64,000 bases of DNA. Source: Phymorhynchus buccinoides. Lineage: Eukaryota > Mollusca > Gastropoda > Neogastropoda > Raphitomidae. Positions 22,061 to 31,639 of the stretch are shown piece after piece. The stretch's first letter is position 1. Each line of letters opens with the position of its first letter. Both the position numbers and the translations under genes were made by a program. Under the pieces are notes generated by a model, which was not told the DNA's origin, did no database searches, and saw nothing but the letters and a program-made list of their open reading frames with translations. Where the stretch lies: the NCBI GenBank assembly GCA_017654935.2, contig CM065699.1, positions 20,179,102 to 20,243,101 of the forward strand, in the 5' to 3' direction.

Positions 22061-22387
22061 ATGAAGCGAACATCAACACTGTTTGATTATGTGTTCAAGT
22101 CATCCAAAACACCTAAAGTGTCTGACTTAGAAGAATCTGGCCAAACATCTCGATCTGTTGTGAATGAAGATACGGCTGCAGTAGTCGTAGAAGATTCGGG
22201 GCCAACATCCAGTGACAATGAACTTGAATTTGCTGACGCACGTGGCGATGGTCATGAGGAGGTTCAAAACAAAACCAGTGCCAGTGGTGGTAGGCCTAAT
22301 ACTCACATCAAAACAAGAACCTTTCAGAAAGACTGGCTTATAAAATGGCTGTGGTTAGAAAACCGAGACGACGGCGCTGTCGCATGA
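22061..22387 (+). pseudogene. Truncated hAT transposase N-terminus (TTF/ZNF862-like)
   Basis: The ORF reads MKRTSTLFDYVFKSSKTPKV, then an acidic Ser/Asp region, and ends RTFQKDWLIKWLWLE. The last block resembles the start of the TTF-type zinc finger in ZNF862/KIAA1586-like hAT-derived proteins. The zinc-binding part and DDE domain are missing: a foldback element is inserted right after this block and supplies the stop codon. Confidence 0.65.
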
Positions 22388-22629
22388 AAATAGGTAGCTC
22401 GTAAAAATAAAAAGCTCGCTACTATGAGAGTCTGTATTTGCGACAACCACAAATTTCACTTTTTCTGTACTTTAACCATTTAACTAACTCTAACCCTAAC
22501 CCTAACCCTAACCCTATCCCTAACCCTAGAAAAAAGTGAAATTTGTGGTTCATGCTCAATGTCGCAAATATACACTGTCATAGGTAGCGAGCTTTTTATT
22601 TTTACGAGCTACCTATTTTCATGCGACAG
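22377..22629. mobile_element. Foldback MITE with telomere-like repeats in its loop
   Basis: About 46 bases from CTGTCGCATGAAAATAGGTA are inverted at 22584-22629. A second inner stem (ACCACAAATTTCACTTTTT) surrounds a CTAACC/CCTAAC array of about 50 bases at 22479-22527. No clear target duplication was seen. Confidence 0.85.
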
Positions 22630-22839
22630 GCATGAGGTGCTTGTTTTATATCAAACTGGGACCCCATTTTTTTACCATGAAGAGTCCCTAGGACCCTCTT
22701 TTTTCATCTTTAGGGGTCCTTGGACCCCCTTTTCTAAAAGTCTAGAATCATCACTGACTACAAATACTATAACAGTCAGATATAACAATTAAATCAAAGG
22801 AACAAGAACAACATGTAACATGAATCATAACGCATACCT

Positions 22840-23000
22840 AGACTTACGTCTAACCATACGCACGTATGCACGCACGCACGCACGCATGCACGCACGCACG
22901 CACACACACACACATGCACACACATACACACACACACACACACACACAAACATATGAGAGAGAGAGAGAGAGAGAGAGAGAACAGGGGGAGGCAATCACA
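22840..23000 (+). repeat. CGCA/CA and GA microsatellites
   Basis: GCACGCACGCACGCATGCAC runs into CA repeats and then GAGAGA. Confidence 0.92.
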
Positions 23001-23171
23001 TACTGTTAATAACACTGTTGAAACAAGAAACAAGATAAACAACTATTACAATTGTTTGAATAAATAGTCATGATAACAGCTTTTGAATGATGCCAAGGTA
23101 CTTTTTGTTTTAATATAGTCTGGAATTTCGTTCCATAGTTTACCGCCCTAGTATATCAAAGATGTCATAGA

Positions 23172-23203
<32 letters not shown>

Positions 23204-23344
23204 TACCCATTATGTCAATTTTTGTAAAGATCCATGTCAAAAAAATACAAAGCCTACAGTGAGAAGCTCCCTTATAAGACCTCCCATTATAAGACTCCCT
23301 CCCACATTGCCCTTCTTTGTAATTATTAACTATTTCAACGCTAA

Positions 23345-23580
23345 TGAATGAAATGAATGAAAAATGGTGTTTTACGTCCTCTCGGTCTGGAACAGACACA
23401 TATGGGACATTTGTAGATACAAAGATGATGGGAACGATACTGGAGGTAATGCCCGGAGGCAGTGCAACACCAGTAAAGTCCCGATTTTTTAATAATACAG
23501 ATAAGTGTAGCAGTAACCATGCCTCGGTTAAACCTCATCGGCTATGGTACTGCCACACACTGCCTCTCAAGTTTTTCTGG
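23345..23580 (+). repeat. Dispersed repeat, uninterrupted copy
   Basis: It runs from TGTTTTACGTCCTCTCGGTC through GGAGGCAGTGCAACACCAGT to CCTCATCGGCTATGGTACTG. A second copy beginning near 23690 is interrupted by two insertions (23728-24205 and 24291-30746) and resumes at 30748-30820. The class is unknown. Confidence 0.85.
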
Positions 23581-23727
23581 AATGGTCGGTTGTAATGGAA
23601 ACACATGAACTCGCACTTGTCCGGAGACAAGGCGAATCCATTGTTTTGCAAATAATTAATAATTAAATTTCGGAACACTAAGTGGTGAAAATAATGTTTT
23701 ACGTCCTCTCGGTCAAAGACACATATG

Positions 23728-24073
23728 CAGGCATGAAAGACTTCCGAGTTTCGCGGAAAATCCGCGGAAAAAACCAATTCCGCGTAAAGGACCGATCTTG
23801 CCGTATTCTTATATCTAGAAGTCTCTATTTGGCGATTCTCAAACTGGTTAACCGGAAGTCGCTTTAGCTCACTCGCTTCAATTGTGCGAAGGAAGGCGAA
23901 ATGAGTAGCTCCCACTGAACAAAAGTAGCGATGTTAGCTCTAACTGAAAATGTGTGTGGAAGGCTATTTATGCCTAGCAAATTTTCGGACCCCCTCGCTG
24001 AATAAAACTTGTGACGTGAGGTAGGTGAAACGGTGGTTTGAAAATTTTGGGGGGGAAACGTTGTGCATGCGCT

Positions 24074-24105
<32 letters not shown>

Positions 24106-24205
24106 AGCTCAAGAAAACTTCAGACGTCAGGTGAAAATCCGGGTGGAAGGATTTCTCGGACGAAAATGTTTCCTCTTTTTTGATCTTCATCCACTTTCAT
24201 GCCTG
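23728..24205. mobile_element. Non-autonomous DNA transposon with a 6-bp target duplication
   Basis: The ends are CAGGCATGAAAG and CTTTCATGCCTG, flanked by CATATG on both sides (23722-23727 and 24206-24211). It contains a poly-C run and GGATTTCTCGGAC shared with the element at 38061-38993. It sits inside the second copy of the dispersed repeat. Confidence 0.85.
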
Positions 24206-24290
24206 CATATGGGACATTTATAAATACAAAGATGGTGGGAACAATACTGGCTGCAATGCCCGGAGGCAGTGCAACACCAGTAAAGTCCCA

Positions 24291-24490
24291 AATCTATTCT
24301 ATCATGTTACCGTTTCACTACGAATGAGTTATACCTTCCAATTTGGAGCAAATGCCAATTTACCAAAGACCAAAAAGCTCTAGTCTTAACAAGACTAGAT
24401 TACTTCCCTTGGTCTACACAGCCAATACCACTAAGCTGCCGCGGAACCCACTCACTACGTCACTTCCGGAGAGGCAACTTCAAGTCATAA
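24291..24490 (+). repeat. Left inverted terminal repeat of the DIRS element
   Basis: It starts AATCTATTCTATCATGTTAC and is the reverse complement, with small differences at the tip, of 30519-30746. Shared core sequences include CCAATTTGGAGCAAATGCC and CCGCGGAACCCACTCACTAC. Confidence 0.93.
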
Positions 24491-24716
24491 TAAAAAAATT
24501 TCCAACTTGGAGCAGCCATGTTCTTCTTTGCTCTTCAATTTATTTCGTTTTTCTAACTCTTATTGTCGCCATCCGCCTTGTTTTGGGTTGCCCCTCTCCC
24601 TTGGGGCTGCAGGTTTGTCGGCACATAGCTTTGGGGTATTATTTTTTCGTTTTTACTTTGCTAAATAATTTTTGAAAGTAGTTGCTGTGCTTACGTGCTT
24701 TGTGCCCCCGGACGCC

Positions 24717-26921
24717 ATGTCGTCCGTCGATCCTGTTGTTTCGGCTCACTCTAGTGGGGTCTCTAGTAAGCCCTCTCGGGAGGATAAGGGGAGGTGTTCA
24801 GATACACCTCAAGCTTCTTCTTCCTCTAGCTCTCGTAAGCATTCGAGTTCTAGGCCGAAGTCTTCCTCTTCTTCGTCGTCGAAGAAGGAGCAACCCCCCC
24901 CCCCCCCTCCTCTCCCTCAGCCTGTGGTTTCTGAGTCTTCTGCGGTGGTGTCAGAACAGGTTATTTCCCTAGTGGATTCGTCTACTCTGGTGGCAGACAT
25001 GCTTGCCGAGTTTAAAAATAAAGGTTTAGTTTTGGTCCCTTCAGCCTCCTTGACCGATTGGTCGGTTAGACCTGGTAGGCAAATGGACTTGACGACTGAC
25101 TTGACCTCGGACAGACCCGCACGGTACCCTCACGGGACACGAGAAGACAACCAGTGTGTACGTTCCCCTCGCCTTACCATGAATGATAATGATGAACCTA
25201 CTTTGTACTCAGTTGAGCAGCTGGCCCAGAGGGAGCGCGTTACGGGCATCTCCATCTTCCCCCGAGAGGAAGACCTCGAGTCGGACGGTCGGTCCTTCTC
25301 CCAGCGTGACGTGGAAGCTGCTCGCTCCATCGACGCCCACAGGAAATCCCGTCCTGACGCCGTCCCCTTCTACGGCTCTCGATCTCGCAGGAGCGAATGT
25401 CTCCCCTCTTCTCTCGTTGATGATCAGTCTCACGATGATCGGCAGTCTTGTAGCCCGGGTAGGGCGAGAAATACGGACGTGCATTTTACCCAGCAGAGCC
25501 GTTGCCCGCGTAGGGCCTTGCCTCGGCGGTCTCTTGAACACGGAATTTGCGATGACTTCGACGACTACTCGCCCAGGCCCGTGCGCCGTGCCGGCGGCAC
25601 GCGGCCACCAGTCTCCACCGTTACGGACACCCGTCACAGAGCGACACCTTCGGGGGTGGACCCCCCGATGCCTGTTCTGGAGCCCGTTTCACGTCAACCT
25701 GGCCCCCGTCATACGGTTGAGCTTCAGCCCCCCTTGGATGCTCGTCAAGCCAGGCATTCCTCGAAGCGTCATGCGGCGCGGCCTCGAGGGTCTTCCGTGG
25801 ATGAGGAGTTTGATTCGTCGCCGCGTGAGGGTTTGGATGACTTCGACCTAGCCGTTCAGGACGAAGTGTTTCGCATCATGAGGACTGGGTCTCAGGGGTC
25901 TCAGTGGTCCTCGTCGAGGTCTGACCACGGCTACGATCAACTTTCTCAGTCTGAGCGGGACAATAGTGTGTCTGACCCCCCTGTGTGTTCAGACCCAATC
26001 CCTTCGACCGGCAATTATCAAGGCTATCTGCACATCCTTCAGCCCTACTGCAAGGACATCAAGCCGATGGTGCAGCTCGAATCATCTCAGACAGCGGGAC
26101 AGCCGCAGTTCTTTGGCGAGCTGCAAGCGCAGAAGGAGGCCCGTCTAGCGCTTCACACCTCTCCGTTCGTCCGCCAGGCACTGCGTAAGGCTGACTCTAT
26201 CCTGTGGGCTCAACCGCCACCGTTGCCCGTGGACGACGACGACATCTCTCCTTCCCCTCAGCCGGAACCGGTCCCGTCTCAACCTGGCTCGTTTGTGAAG
26301 AAGGACTTCTTCCCGCCGTTTCAGCTGGCAAACCCCTTCGTGCCTGTGCCTTCGCACTCGGAGGTGTCCCAGCAGGATCGTTCCGCCCTTAGCTATGGGC
26401 GCAGGATGAGACAGACTTCGGTTCTCATGGGCCAGCCGGCCTTCAACAACTTGGAGAGATCCATGTTCTCTATTCTTCGAGCCTCGTCGTTAGCCACGTC
26501 AATGCTTCAGTCTCTGGCGCAGATCGCCGGTTCTACGGCCGCTTCCAAACCTGAAGACTTCAGGCTGCGTGATGGTGTCGACGAGCGTGCCCTGGGCGTT
26601 GCCTTGGCTTCTCTCAACCAAGCTGTGAGCTCCATTTCGTCCGTGGCCTCCTCTACTAAAGTGCAGCTAGCGGCCACGTTCAGGGACGCGGTCCTCAAGG
26701 ATTGTAAAGTGCCTCTCTCCCTGTTGGATCGTTCGAACATTCGCTCTGGCCCCACCGATCCTCGCTCTACTTTTCATCAGGCTTCCCTCAAGGACAACCT
26801 GGAGCGGGTCAAGAAACGGAGACTGGACTTGGGCCAGGAACGTATCATGGAGTTGGCTACCAGGGCTGCCGGCCGGGGGTTTGCTTCCCCCCAACCTAAG
26901 CGCGCGCGCTCTGGACTTTAG
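24717..26921 (+). CDS. DIRS Gag-like ORF
   Basis: The ORF has 734 codons from ATG at 24717 (MSSVDPVVSAHSSGV); the frame is open slightly further upstream without an ATG. The N-terminal third is Ser/Pro/Arg-rich and disordered, with a poly-Ser and a Pro-rich run. A more ordered part (DEVFRIMRTG, LEDFD-like acidic runs, then NLERSMFSILRASSLATSML) resembles the Gag-like protein of DIRS elements. The C-terminal end is basic (QPKRARSGL). No zinc knuckle was seen. It would bind the element's RNA; this is family inference. Confidence 0.85.
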   Translation: MSSVDPVVSAHSSGVSSKPSREDKGRCSDTPQASSSSSSRKHSSSRPKSSSSSSSKKEQPPPPPPLPQPVVSESSAVVSEQVISLVDSSTLVADMLAEFKNKGLVLVPSASLTDWSVRPGRQMDLTTDLTSDRPARYPHGTREDNQCVRSPRLTMNDNDEPTLYSVEQLAQRERVTGISIFPREEDLESDGRSFSQRDVEAARSIDAHRKSRPDAVPFYGSRSRRSECLPSSLVDDQSHDDRQSCSPGRARNTDVHFTQQSRCPRRALPRRSLEHGICDDFDDYSPRPVRRAGGTRPPVSTVTDTRHRATPSGVDPPMPVLEPVSRQPGPRHTVELQPPLDARQARHSSKRHAARPRGSSVDEEFDSSPREGLDDFDLAVQDEVFRIMRTGSQGSQWSSSRSDHGYDQLSQSERDNSVSDPPVCSDPIPSTGNYQGYLHILQPYCKDIKPMVQLESSQTAGQPQFFGELQAQKEARLALHTSPFVRQALRKADSILWAQPPPLPVDDDDISPSPQPEPVPSQPGSFVKKDFFPPFQLANPFVPVPSHSEVSQQDRSALSYGRRMRQTSVLMGQPAFNNLERSMFSILRASSLATSMLQSLAQIAGSTAASKPEDFRLRDGVDERALGVALASLNQAVSSISSVASSTKVQLAATFRDAVLKDCKVPLSLLDRSNIRSGPTDPRSTFHQASLKDNLERVKKRRLDLGQERIMELATRAAGRGFASPQPKRARSGL

Positions 26922-27155
26922 GCCTCCTCCCTCTATCCCCATGAGAACCGGTTCGTCTCGAGGGCGTTCCTTTCGCTACCCCAGCTACCAGTCAGCGGGA
27001 CAGCGTCAACGCCCCTCATACCAGCGTCGCCCTTTGCCCACCAACCGCCGTCCTCCGTCCTCGGGACGGGGATCGGGCACCTCGGGTTCTTCCCGGTATG
27101 TCCGTGCCCCGTTCCCAGCACGGAAACAGCCTTTTCAGTAGGGCCCGCACGTCCT

Positions 27156-29102
27156 TTGGGGGATTCAGGCGCTTCGACCGACTCAAGTGTGGGCTCCCTT
27201 CTGAAATGCTTTTCAGCATGGGAGCACTTGGTCGAAAGCCCTTGGGTCCGTCAGGTCGTGCGGGTCGGCTTCAGGTTCCCCTTTTCCAGGGAACCTCCCC
27301 TGTCTGCCCAACCCATCTCTTTCCCGCCCCCTCAAGACCAGTCAAAATTCGAAGCGATCGACAAGGAAGTCGCTGCACTCTGTCAAAAGGGTGCCGTTGT
27401 GCAGATTGTGCCTACGGAACCGGGTTTCTACTCTCGACTGTTCGTGGTCCCCAAGAAAAGCGGAGAATTTCGCCCGGTCTTGGACTTGTCCCCCCTCAAC
27501 AAGTTTATTCGCACCGACAAGTTCAAAATGGAGACGGCAGCTTCGATCCGTCTCTCCATTCTTCCGAACGACTGGGCTACGTCCATCGACCTGAGGGACG
27601 CATATTTTCACGTGGGCATCCACCCTTCACGTCAGCGTTTCCTGCGCTTCGTCTGGAAACACAAGACTTATCAGTTTGTTGCCCTTCCGTTCGGCCTGTC
27701 CCCGGCCCCTTGGATCTTCTCAAGAATCACCAAGGAACTCGTTCGTCTCGCCAGGTCCCAGGCAATTCGTCTTCACGTTTACCTGGACGATTGGTTGTTG
27801 CTAGCAGCTTCGCAAGCCCTATGCCTCTCTCAAACAGACACTCTTGTTCGACTGTCCAGGACCCTGGGTTTTCGCATTCACGACGGGAAGTCGGAGCTGA
27901 CTCCTTCGACCTCCTTCAGCTACCTCGGCATGAGGTTCAATACAGAGCGGTTTTCAGTGCAACCGTCGGAGACTCGAGTCAAAGCCATATTCGAGATTGT
28001 CTCGACGTTCAGACTGAGGACTTCGCTCTCTGCTCGTCAGCTTCTCCGCCTCCTGGGGCTTATGGAATCGGTAGCGGATTTGCTTCCTCTCGCGCGGGTG
28101 CACAAGCGGCCACTGCAACGACTGCTGTCGCAAAGGAAACTGTCTCAGATGCCTCTCGAGCAACTAGTGTCTCTCGGCGATTGGTTCCTCGACTCGACGG
28201 AACAGTGGATGAATCTCGAGTGGCTCAACAGCTCGGTGCCTATCCGCCCCATGCAACAGCAACAGTTTCTTCACACGGATGCCTCAACGACGGGCTGGGG
28301 CGCCCATTTGGATCGGGTCGAAGTTTCGGGCCAGTGGACTTCGGCAGAGAAGGACTGTCACATCAACCTCTTGGAGATGGAAGCAGTAGCCAGGGCCCTG
28401 AAGTCTTTTGCACTCCTTCTCTCCGGGAAATGGGTCACTGTCTGCGGAGACAATACGACAGCTCTCTCTTATCTTCGCCGCCAGGGAGGAACACGGTCTC
28501 CGGCCCTTTCGATGAAAGCGGAAGGGATTCTTCTCTGGGCCCAGTCAAGAAAGATCGTGCTCTCAGTGGAATACGTCCCAGGGAAGTTGAACGTCCTAGC
28601 GGATCAGCTGAGCAGGAAAGGACAACTTCTCCCCACGGAATGGACCGTCGCTCACCGGTCCCTCCTCCCGCTGTGGCACCTTTGGGGGAAACCTCACGTG
28701 GACCTGTTTGCCACAAAGTACAATTGCAAGCTTCCTCTCTATGTGTCACCTATGAGGGACCCCCAGGCACTAGCGCGCAACGCTTTCTCGATCTCCTGGA
28801 CAGGAATGTCAACTTATGCGTACCCTCCCACGTCTCTGCTCACCAAAGTGCTGGAGAAATACTGCCGCGACAGGCCCCGCTTGATTGTCATCGCCCCGTT
28901 CTGGGAAACGAGCCCTTGGTTTCCAGAGCTCGAGAGCCTGTCTCACGTGCCAAGCGTCCCGCTTCGTCTCACAAGGGACACTCTGCTTCAGCCTCGCTCC
29001 GGTGTAGGACACGCCAACCCCCAGCTGTTTCAGTTGACCGCATGGCTACTATGCGGGCCGGGTTGCGAGCACGACTCTTACCAGACAAAACTGTTGACCT
29101 AG
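27156..29102 (+). CDS. DIRS reverse transcriptase - RNase H ORF
   Basis: The frame has 648 codons. RT motifs are in order: FVVPKKSGEFRPVLDLSPLN, ATSIDLRDAYFHV, LPFGLSPAPWIFSRITKEL and the catalytic VYLDDWLLLA. RNase H follows, with LHTDASTTGWGAHL, LLEMEAVARAL, CGDNTTALSYL and ADQLSRKG. After it comes the VDLFATKYN and PRLIVIAPFWETSPW region typical of DIRS/PAT elements. No ATG occurs in this frame before the RT motifs, so translation may use a non-AUG start or frameshifting. Confidence 0.93.
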   Translation: MGDSGASTDSSVGSLLKCFSAWEHLVESPWVRQVVRVGFRFPFSREPPLSAQPISFPPPQDQSKFEAIDKEVAALCQKGAVVQIVPTEPGFYSRLFVVPKKSGEFRPVLDLSPLNKFIRTDKFKMETAASIRLSILPNDWATSIDLRDAYFHVGIHPSRQRFLRFVWKHKTYQFVALPFGLSPAPWIFSRITKELVRLARSQAIRLHVYLDDWLLLAASQALCLSQTDTLVRLSRTLGFRIHDGKSELTPSTSFSYLGMRFNTERFSVQPSETRVKAIFEIVSTFRLRTSLSARQLLRLLGLMESVADLLPLARVHKRPLQRLLSQRKLSQMPLEQLVSLGDWFLDSTEQWMNLEWLNSSVPIRPMQQQQFLHTDASTTGWGAHLDRVEVSGQWTSAEKDCHINLLEMEAVARALKSFALLLSGKWVTVCGDNTTALSYLRRQGGTRSPALSMKAEGILLWAQSRKIVLSVEYVPGKLNVLADQLSRKGQLLPTEWTVAHRSLLPLWHLWGKPHVDLFATKYNCKLPLYVSPMRDPQALARNAFSISWTGMSTYAYPPTSLLTKVLEKYCRDRPRLIVIAPFWETSPWFPELESLSHVPSVPLRLTRDTLLQPRSGVGHANPQLFQLTAWLLCGPGCEHDSYQTKLLT

Positions 29103-30121
29103 TCCTTAAGGCTCGTAGGCAGAGCACCAATAAGCTTTATGACATTAGGTGGGCTTCTTGGTTCGGGTTTTGCACAGCCCAGGGCATTCCCCCCCTAGAC
29201 CCTTCTGGTCCACAGTTCACCCAGTTTTTAGCTCACCTGTACCAGGTCCGCGGCTTATCCGCCCAGACTTTGTGTGGTTACAGGTCTGCCGTTGTTCATA
29301 CCGTTGCTGTGGCAACGGGCAAGAGAAACCCTGTTTTTTCGTGTGCCATTGAAGTCTCCCATCTCATTGATGCTGTGCGTAATGTCTCTGTTTCGTCCGG
29401 TGTTCGCCTTCCGCAGTGGGATGTTTTTCTGGTCCTCTCATTTTTTAGGGATAAATGTGAGCCCATGTCCTCTTTGTCCTTGAAGTTACTAACTTTTAAA
29501 ACGGTTTTTCTTCTCTCCCTGGCCACTGCTAGGCGGGTTAGCGGTGTTCATGCTCTTAGTGGTCTGGGTTCTGACGTTGAGTTCAATACTTCGGATCAGT
29601 CAGTCACCTTGTCTTTTCTGCCCGAGTTTAGGGCCAAGAATCAGCCTGCTCAGATTGCTTCCCCCTCAGTTACTGTTCAGAGTCTTTGCACCATTCTCGG
29701 CCCCGATGATTCGGATAGGCTCCTGTGCCCTGTCAGAGCCCTTAAGTATTACCTTAAGAGAACCTCCCCCTTCCGGGGGCACAAACGCCGTCTGTTCATC
29801 TCACTGAATGAGAAATACATGAGGGATATCTCGAAATCAACCATTTCTAGGTGGTTAGTGGGCGCTATTAAGTTAGCGTACTTAAGTGCCGACAAGTCAT
29901 TGCCCTCTAACCCCCTGAGAGCCCATGAAATCCGGGCTATCAGCACATCCCTGGCTATGATCAAGGGAGTAGCGCTTTCCAGCGTGATGGAAGCAGCGTA
30001 CTGGAAGTCTCAGTCCACCTTCACTAGCTTCTACCTGCGCCATTTCTCCGCCAGAAGGCAGGACGACACCTTCGGCATCAGGAAGGTGGTGCTTGCGCAG
30101 ACTCCGGTTTCTCTGGCCTAA
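29042..30121 (+). CDS. DIRS tyrosine recombinase ORF
   Basis: From the ATG at 29042 (MATMRAGLRARLL) the frame encodes about 359 residues. An N-terminal core-binding part (STNKLYDIRWASWFGFC) is followed by the catalytic domain. Candidate catalytic residues are Arg in ATARRVSGVHAL, the His-x-x-Arg in AHEIRAISTSLA and Tyr in FTSFYLRHF. This enzyme would integrate the circular DNA intermediate instead of a DDE integrase. It overlaps the RT ORF by 61 bases in another frame, and the same frame stays open back to 27098. Confidence 0.92.
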   Translation: MATMRAGLRARLLPDKTVDLVLKARRQSTNKLYDIRWASWFGFCTAQGIPPLDPSGPQFTQFLAHLYQVRGLSAQTLCGYRSAVVHTVAVATGKRNPVFSCAIEVSHLIDAVRNVSVSSGVRLPQWDVFLVLSFFRDKCEPMSSLSLKLLTFKTVFLLSLATARRVSGVHALSGLGSDVEFNTSDQSVTLSFLPEFRAKNQPAQIASPSVTVQSLCTILGPDDSDRLLCPVRALKYYLKRTSPFRGHKRRLFISLNEKYMRDISKSTISRWLVGAIKLAYLSADKSLPSNPLRAHEIRAISTSLAMIKGVALSSVMEAAYWKSQSTFTSFYLRHFSARRQDDTFGIRKVVLAQTPVSLA

Positions 30122-30340
30122 CGGTAATCGTTTGTTATTTTTTGTTCTGATGTTGGTATGCATATGCTTATGCTGTTTGGGGGTATGGATGTTTTGATTG
30201 TTTATTTGTTATAATGTCCTCTCTCTTACAGGTTTTCCCTGGCGTTCCAGGTCAGGTTTGTCTTGTGGGTACTGTTTGTTTGGCTTGTTGGAGTGTAACT
30301 TCAACAATGTTTTCTTACCCACCTCCTCGCTGGGAATCAA

Positions 30341-30445
30341 CTCATTCGTAGTGAAACGGTAACATGATAGAATAGATTGAATGATTTTAGTTAATATAAC
30401 TATCTATTCTATCTATATACTTACCGTTTCACTACGATCAAGGTT
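30341..30445 (+). repeat. Internal complementary region of the DIRS element
   Basis: ACTCATTCGTAGTGAAACGG and TAACATGATAGAATAGATT are the reverse complement of the left tip (24291-24330). TGAATGATTTTAGTTAATAT through ATACTTACCGTTTCACTACG is the reverse complement of the right tip (about 30686-30746). The two halves meet at about 30378, as expected for the template that joins the ends of a DIRS circle. Confidence 0.92.
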
Positions 30446-30518
30446 CCCACCCACCTCCCTCCGACGAAAACATCATTGGGAAGGTTGGTTTTTAAGGAAA
30501 GAAAGGAGAAAATTTCTT

Positions 30519-30746
30519 ATCATGACTTGAAGTTGCCTCTCCGGAAGTGACGTAGTGAGTGGGTTCCGCGGCAGCTTAGTGGTATTGGCTGTGTAGACCA
30601 AGGGAAGTAATCTAGTCTTGTTAAGACTAGAGCTTTTTGGTCTTTGGTAAATTGGCATTTGCTCCAAATTGGAAGGTATAACTCATTCGTAGTGAAACGG
30701 TAAGTATATAGATAGAATAGATAGTTATATTAACTAAAATCATTCA
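30519..30746 (-). repeat. Right inverted terminal repeat of the DIRS element
   Basis: It is the reverse complement of the left repeat and extends about 30 bases further (GTATATAGATAGAATAGATA) to a tip ending AAAATCATTCA. Confidence 0.92.
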
Positions 30747-30747
30747 G

Positions 30748-30820
30748 TTTTTAACAATATAGATAGGTGTAGCGGTAACCACGCCTCGGTTAAACCTCAT
30801 CGGCTATGGTACCGCCACAT
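30748..30820 (+). repeat. Right part of the repeat interrupted by the DIRS element
   Basis: TTTTTAACAATATAGATAGG and GCCTCGGTTAAACCTCATCG match 23486-23560 and resume exactly where the left part stops at 24290. Confidence 0.88.
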
Positions 30821-30914
30821 TGGGTATTGATCATCAAAGACACTAATATACGCTATAGCGTACATGTTCCGTGCAAACGTTCAACACTAGGCGGGTTTGC
30901 ATCATTACATAAAA

Positions 30915-31440
30915 AAACATAGCCTAAAATTTGTAGTGATTCTGTTCAGTAGTTCACGAGATACAGCTGAACTTTTATATAAACTTCCTTGCACCATGTC
31001 CTCTCCCACCCCCCCCCCACCCCCCAATAAACACACCACTTTCCACCCTTACAGAACGCATAAAATACATAGCCCAAAATTTGAAGCGATTCTGTTCAGT
31101 AGTTCACAAAATACAGCTGAACTTTTATACAAACTTCCTTGCACCATGGTACACCACCACACAAAATTTGAAGCGATTCTGTTCACTAGTTCACGAAATA
31201 AAGCTGGGGGGAAATTACATAGCCCAAAGAAGGAAATTTCGGTTTTCAAGGTCAAACTTCAAGGTCAAGGTCAGCATGGTGTTGATTAACGAAAGGAAGC
31301 TTCCTTTTCAAGCTGTCTACCCCTCTGCCAATTTTAATCAAAATCCAAACAGTAGTTTTTAAGATAATCAATACACAGACACACAGATACACACAAAAAC
31401 TAATCGCAATACCTCGGCCTCTGGCCGGGTAATTATTTAA
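30915..31440 (+). repeat. Dispersed repeat with internal tandem duplication
   Basis: Three copies of AAAATTTGAAGCGATTCTGT-like sequence (TTCAGTAGTTCACGAGATAC follows) precede GGTCAAACTTCAAGGTCAAG. A second member lies at 39955-40230. Confidence 0.85.
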
Positions 31441-31639
31441 AAAATAATCCTTAACCGCACAGTTTTGAAGATTTGCGGTATTGTTTATAATAATAAAAGC
31501 TTGTTATAATTCCAAAGTAAATTTTTTATTACTGTATTAGCAGATTTTAAAAAAAAGAATGACAAAGAAGACGAAGAGAGGGGTAGTGACTCGTTTTCAT
31601 TCATTGCTGTCCTAAAAATAGACTAGGTCATTTCATTGG

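Larger units (their letters stand above)
21759..22756. mobile_element. hAT-like DNA transposon remnant
   Basis: The termini are CAGTGATGATTCTAGA and its inverted copy TCTAGAATCATCACTG. The flanks are GCTACA and ACTACA, a 6-bp target duplication with one mismatch. It encloses a short transposase N-terminus (22061-22387) and a foldback element (22377-22629). Confidence 0.82.
24291..30746 (+). mobile_element. Complete DIRS-type (tyrosine recombinase) retrotransposon
   Basis: The element is 6456 bp and has inverted terminal repeats of about 200-230 bp (24291-24490 and 30519-30746). It carries a Gag-like ORF, an RT/RNase H ORF and a tyrosine recombinase ORF. An internal complementary region at about 30341-30445 carries the reverse complement of the left end followed by that of the right end, the hallmark of DIRS1-like elements. 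It lies in ZNFX1 intron 11 in gene orientation. All three ORFs look open, so the copy may be recent. It is inserted in a dispersed repeat. Confidence 0.93.

Noticed and set aside
25183..25851. Other-frame ORFs inside the DIRS Gag region
   Set aside because: They are shadows of the GC-rich Gag frame with no recognisable motif.
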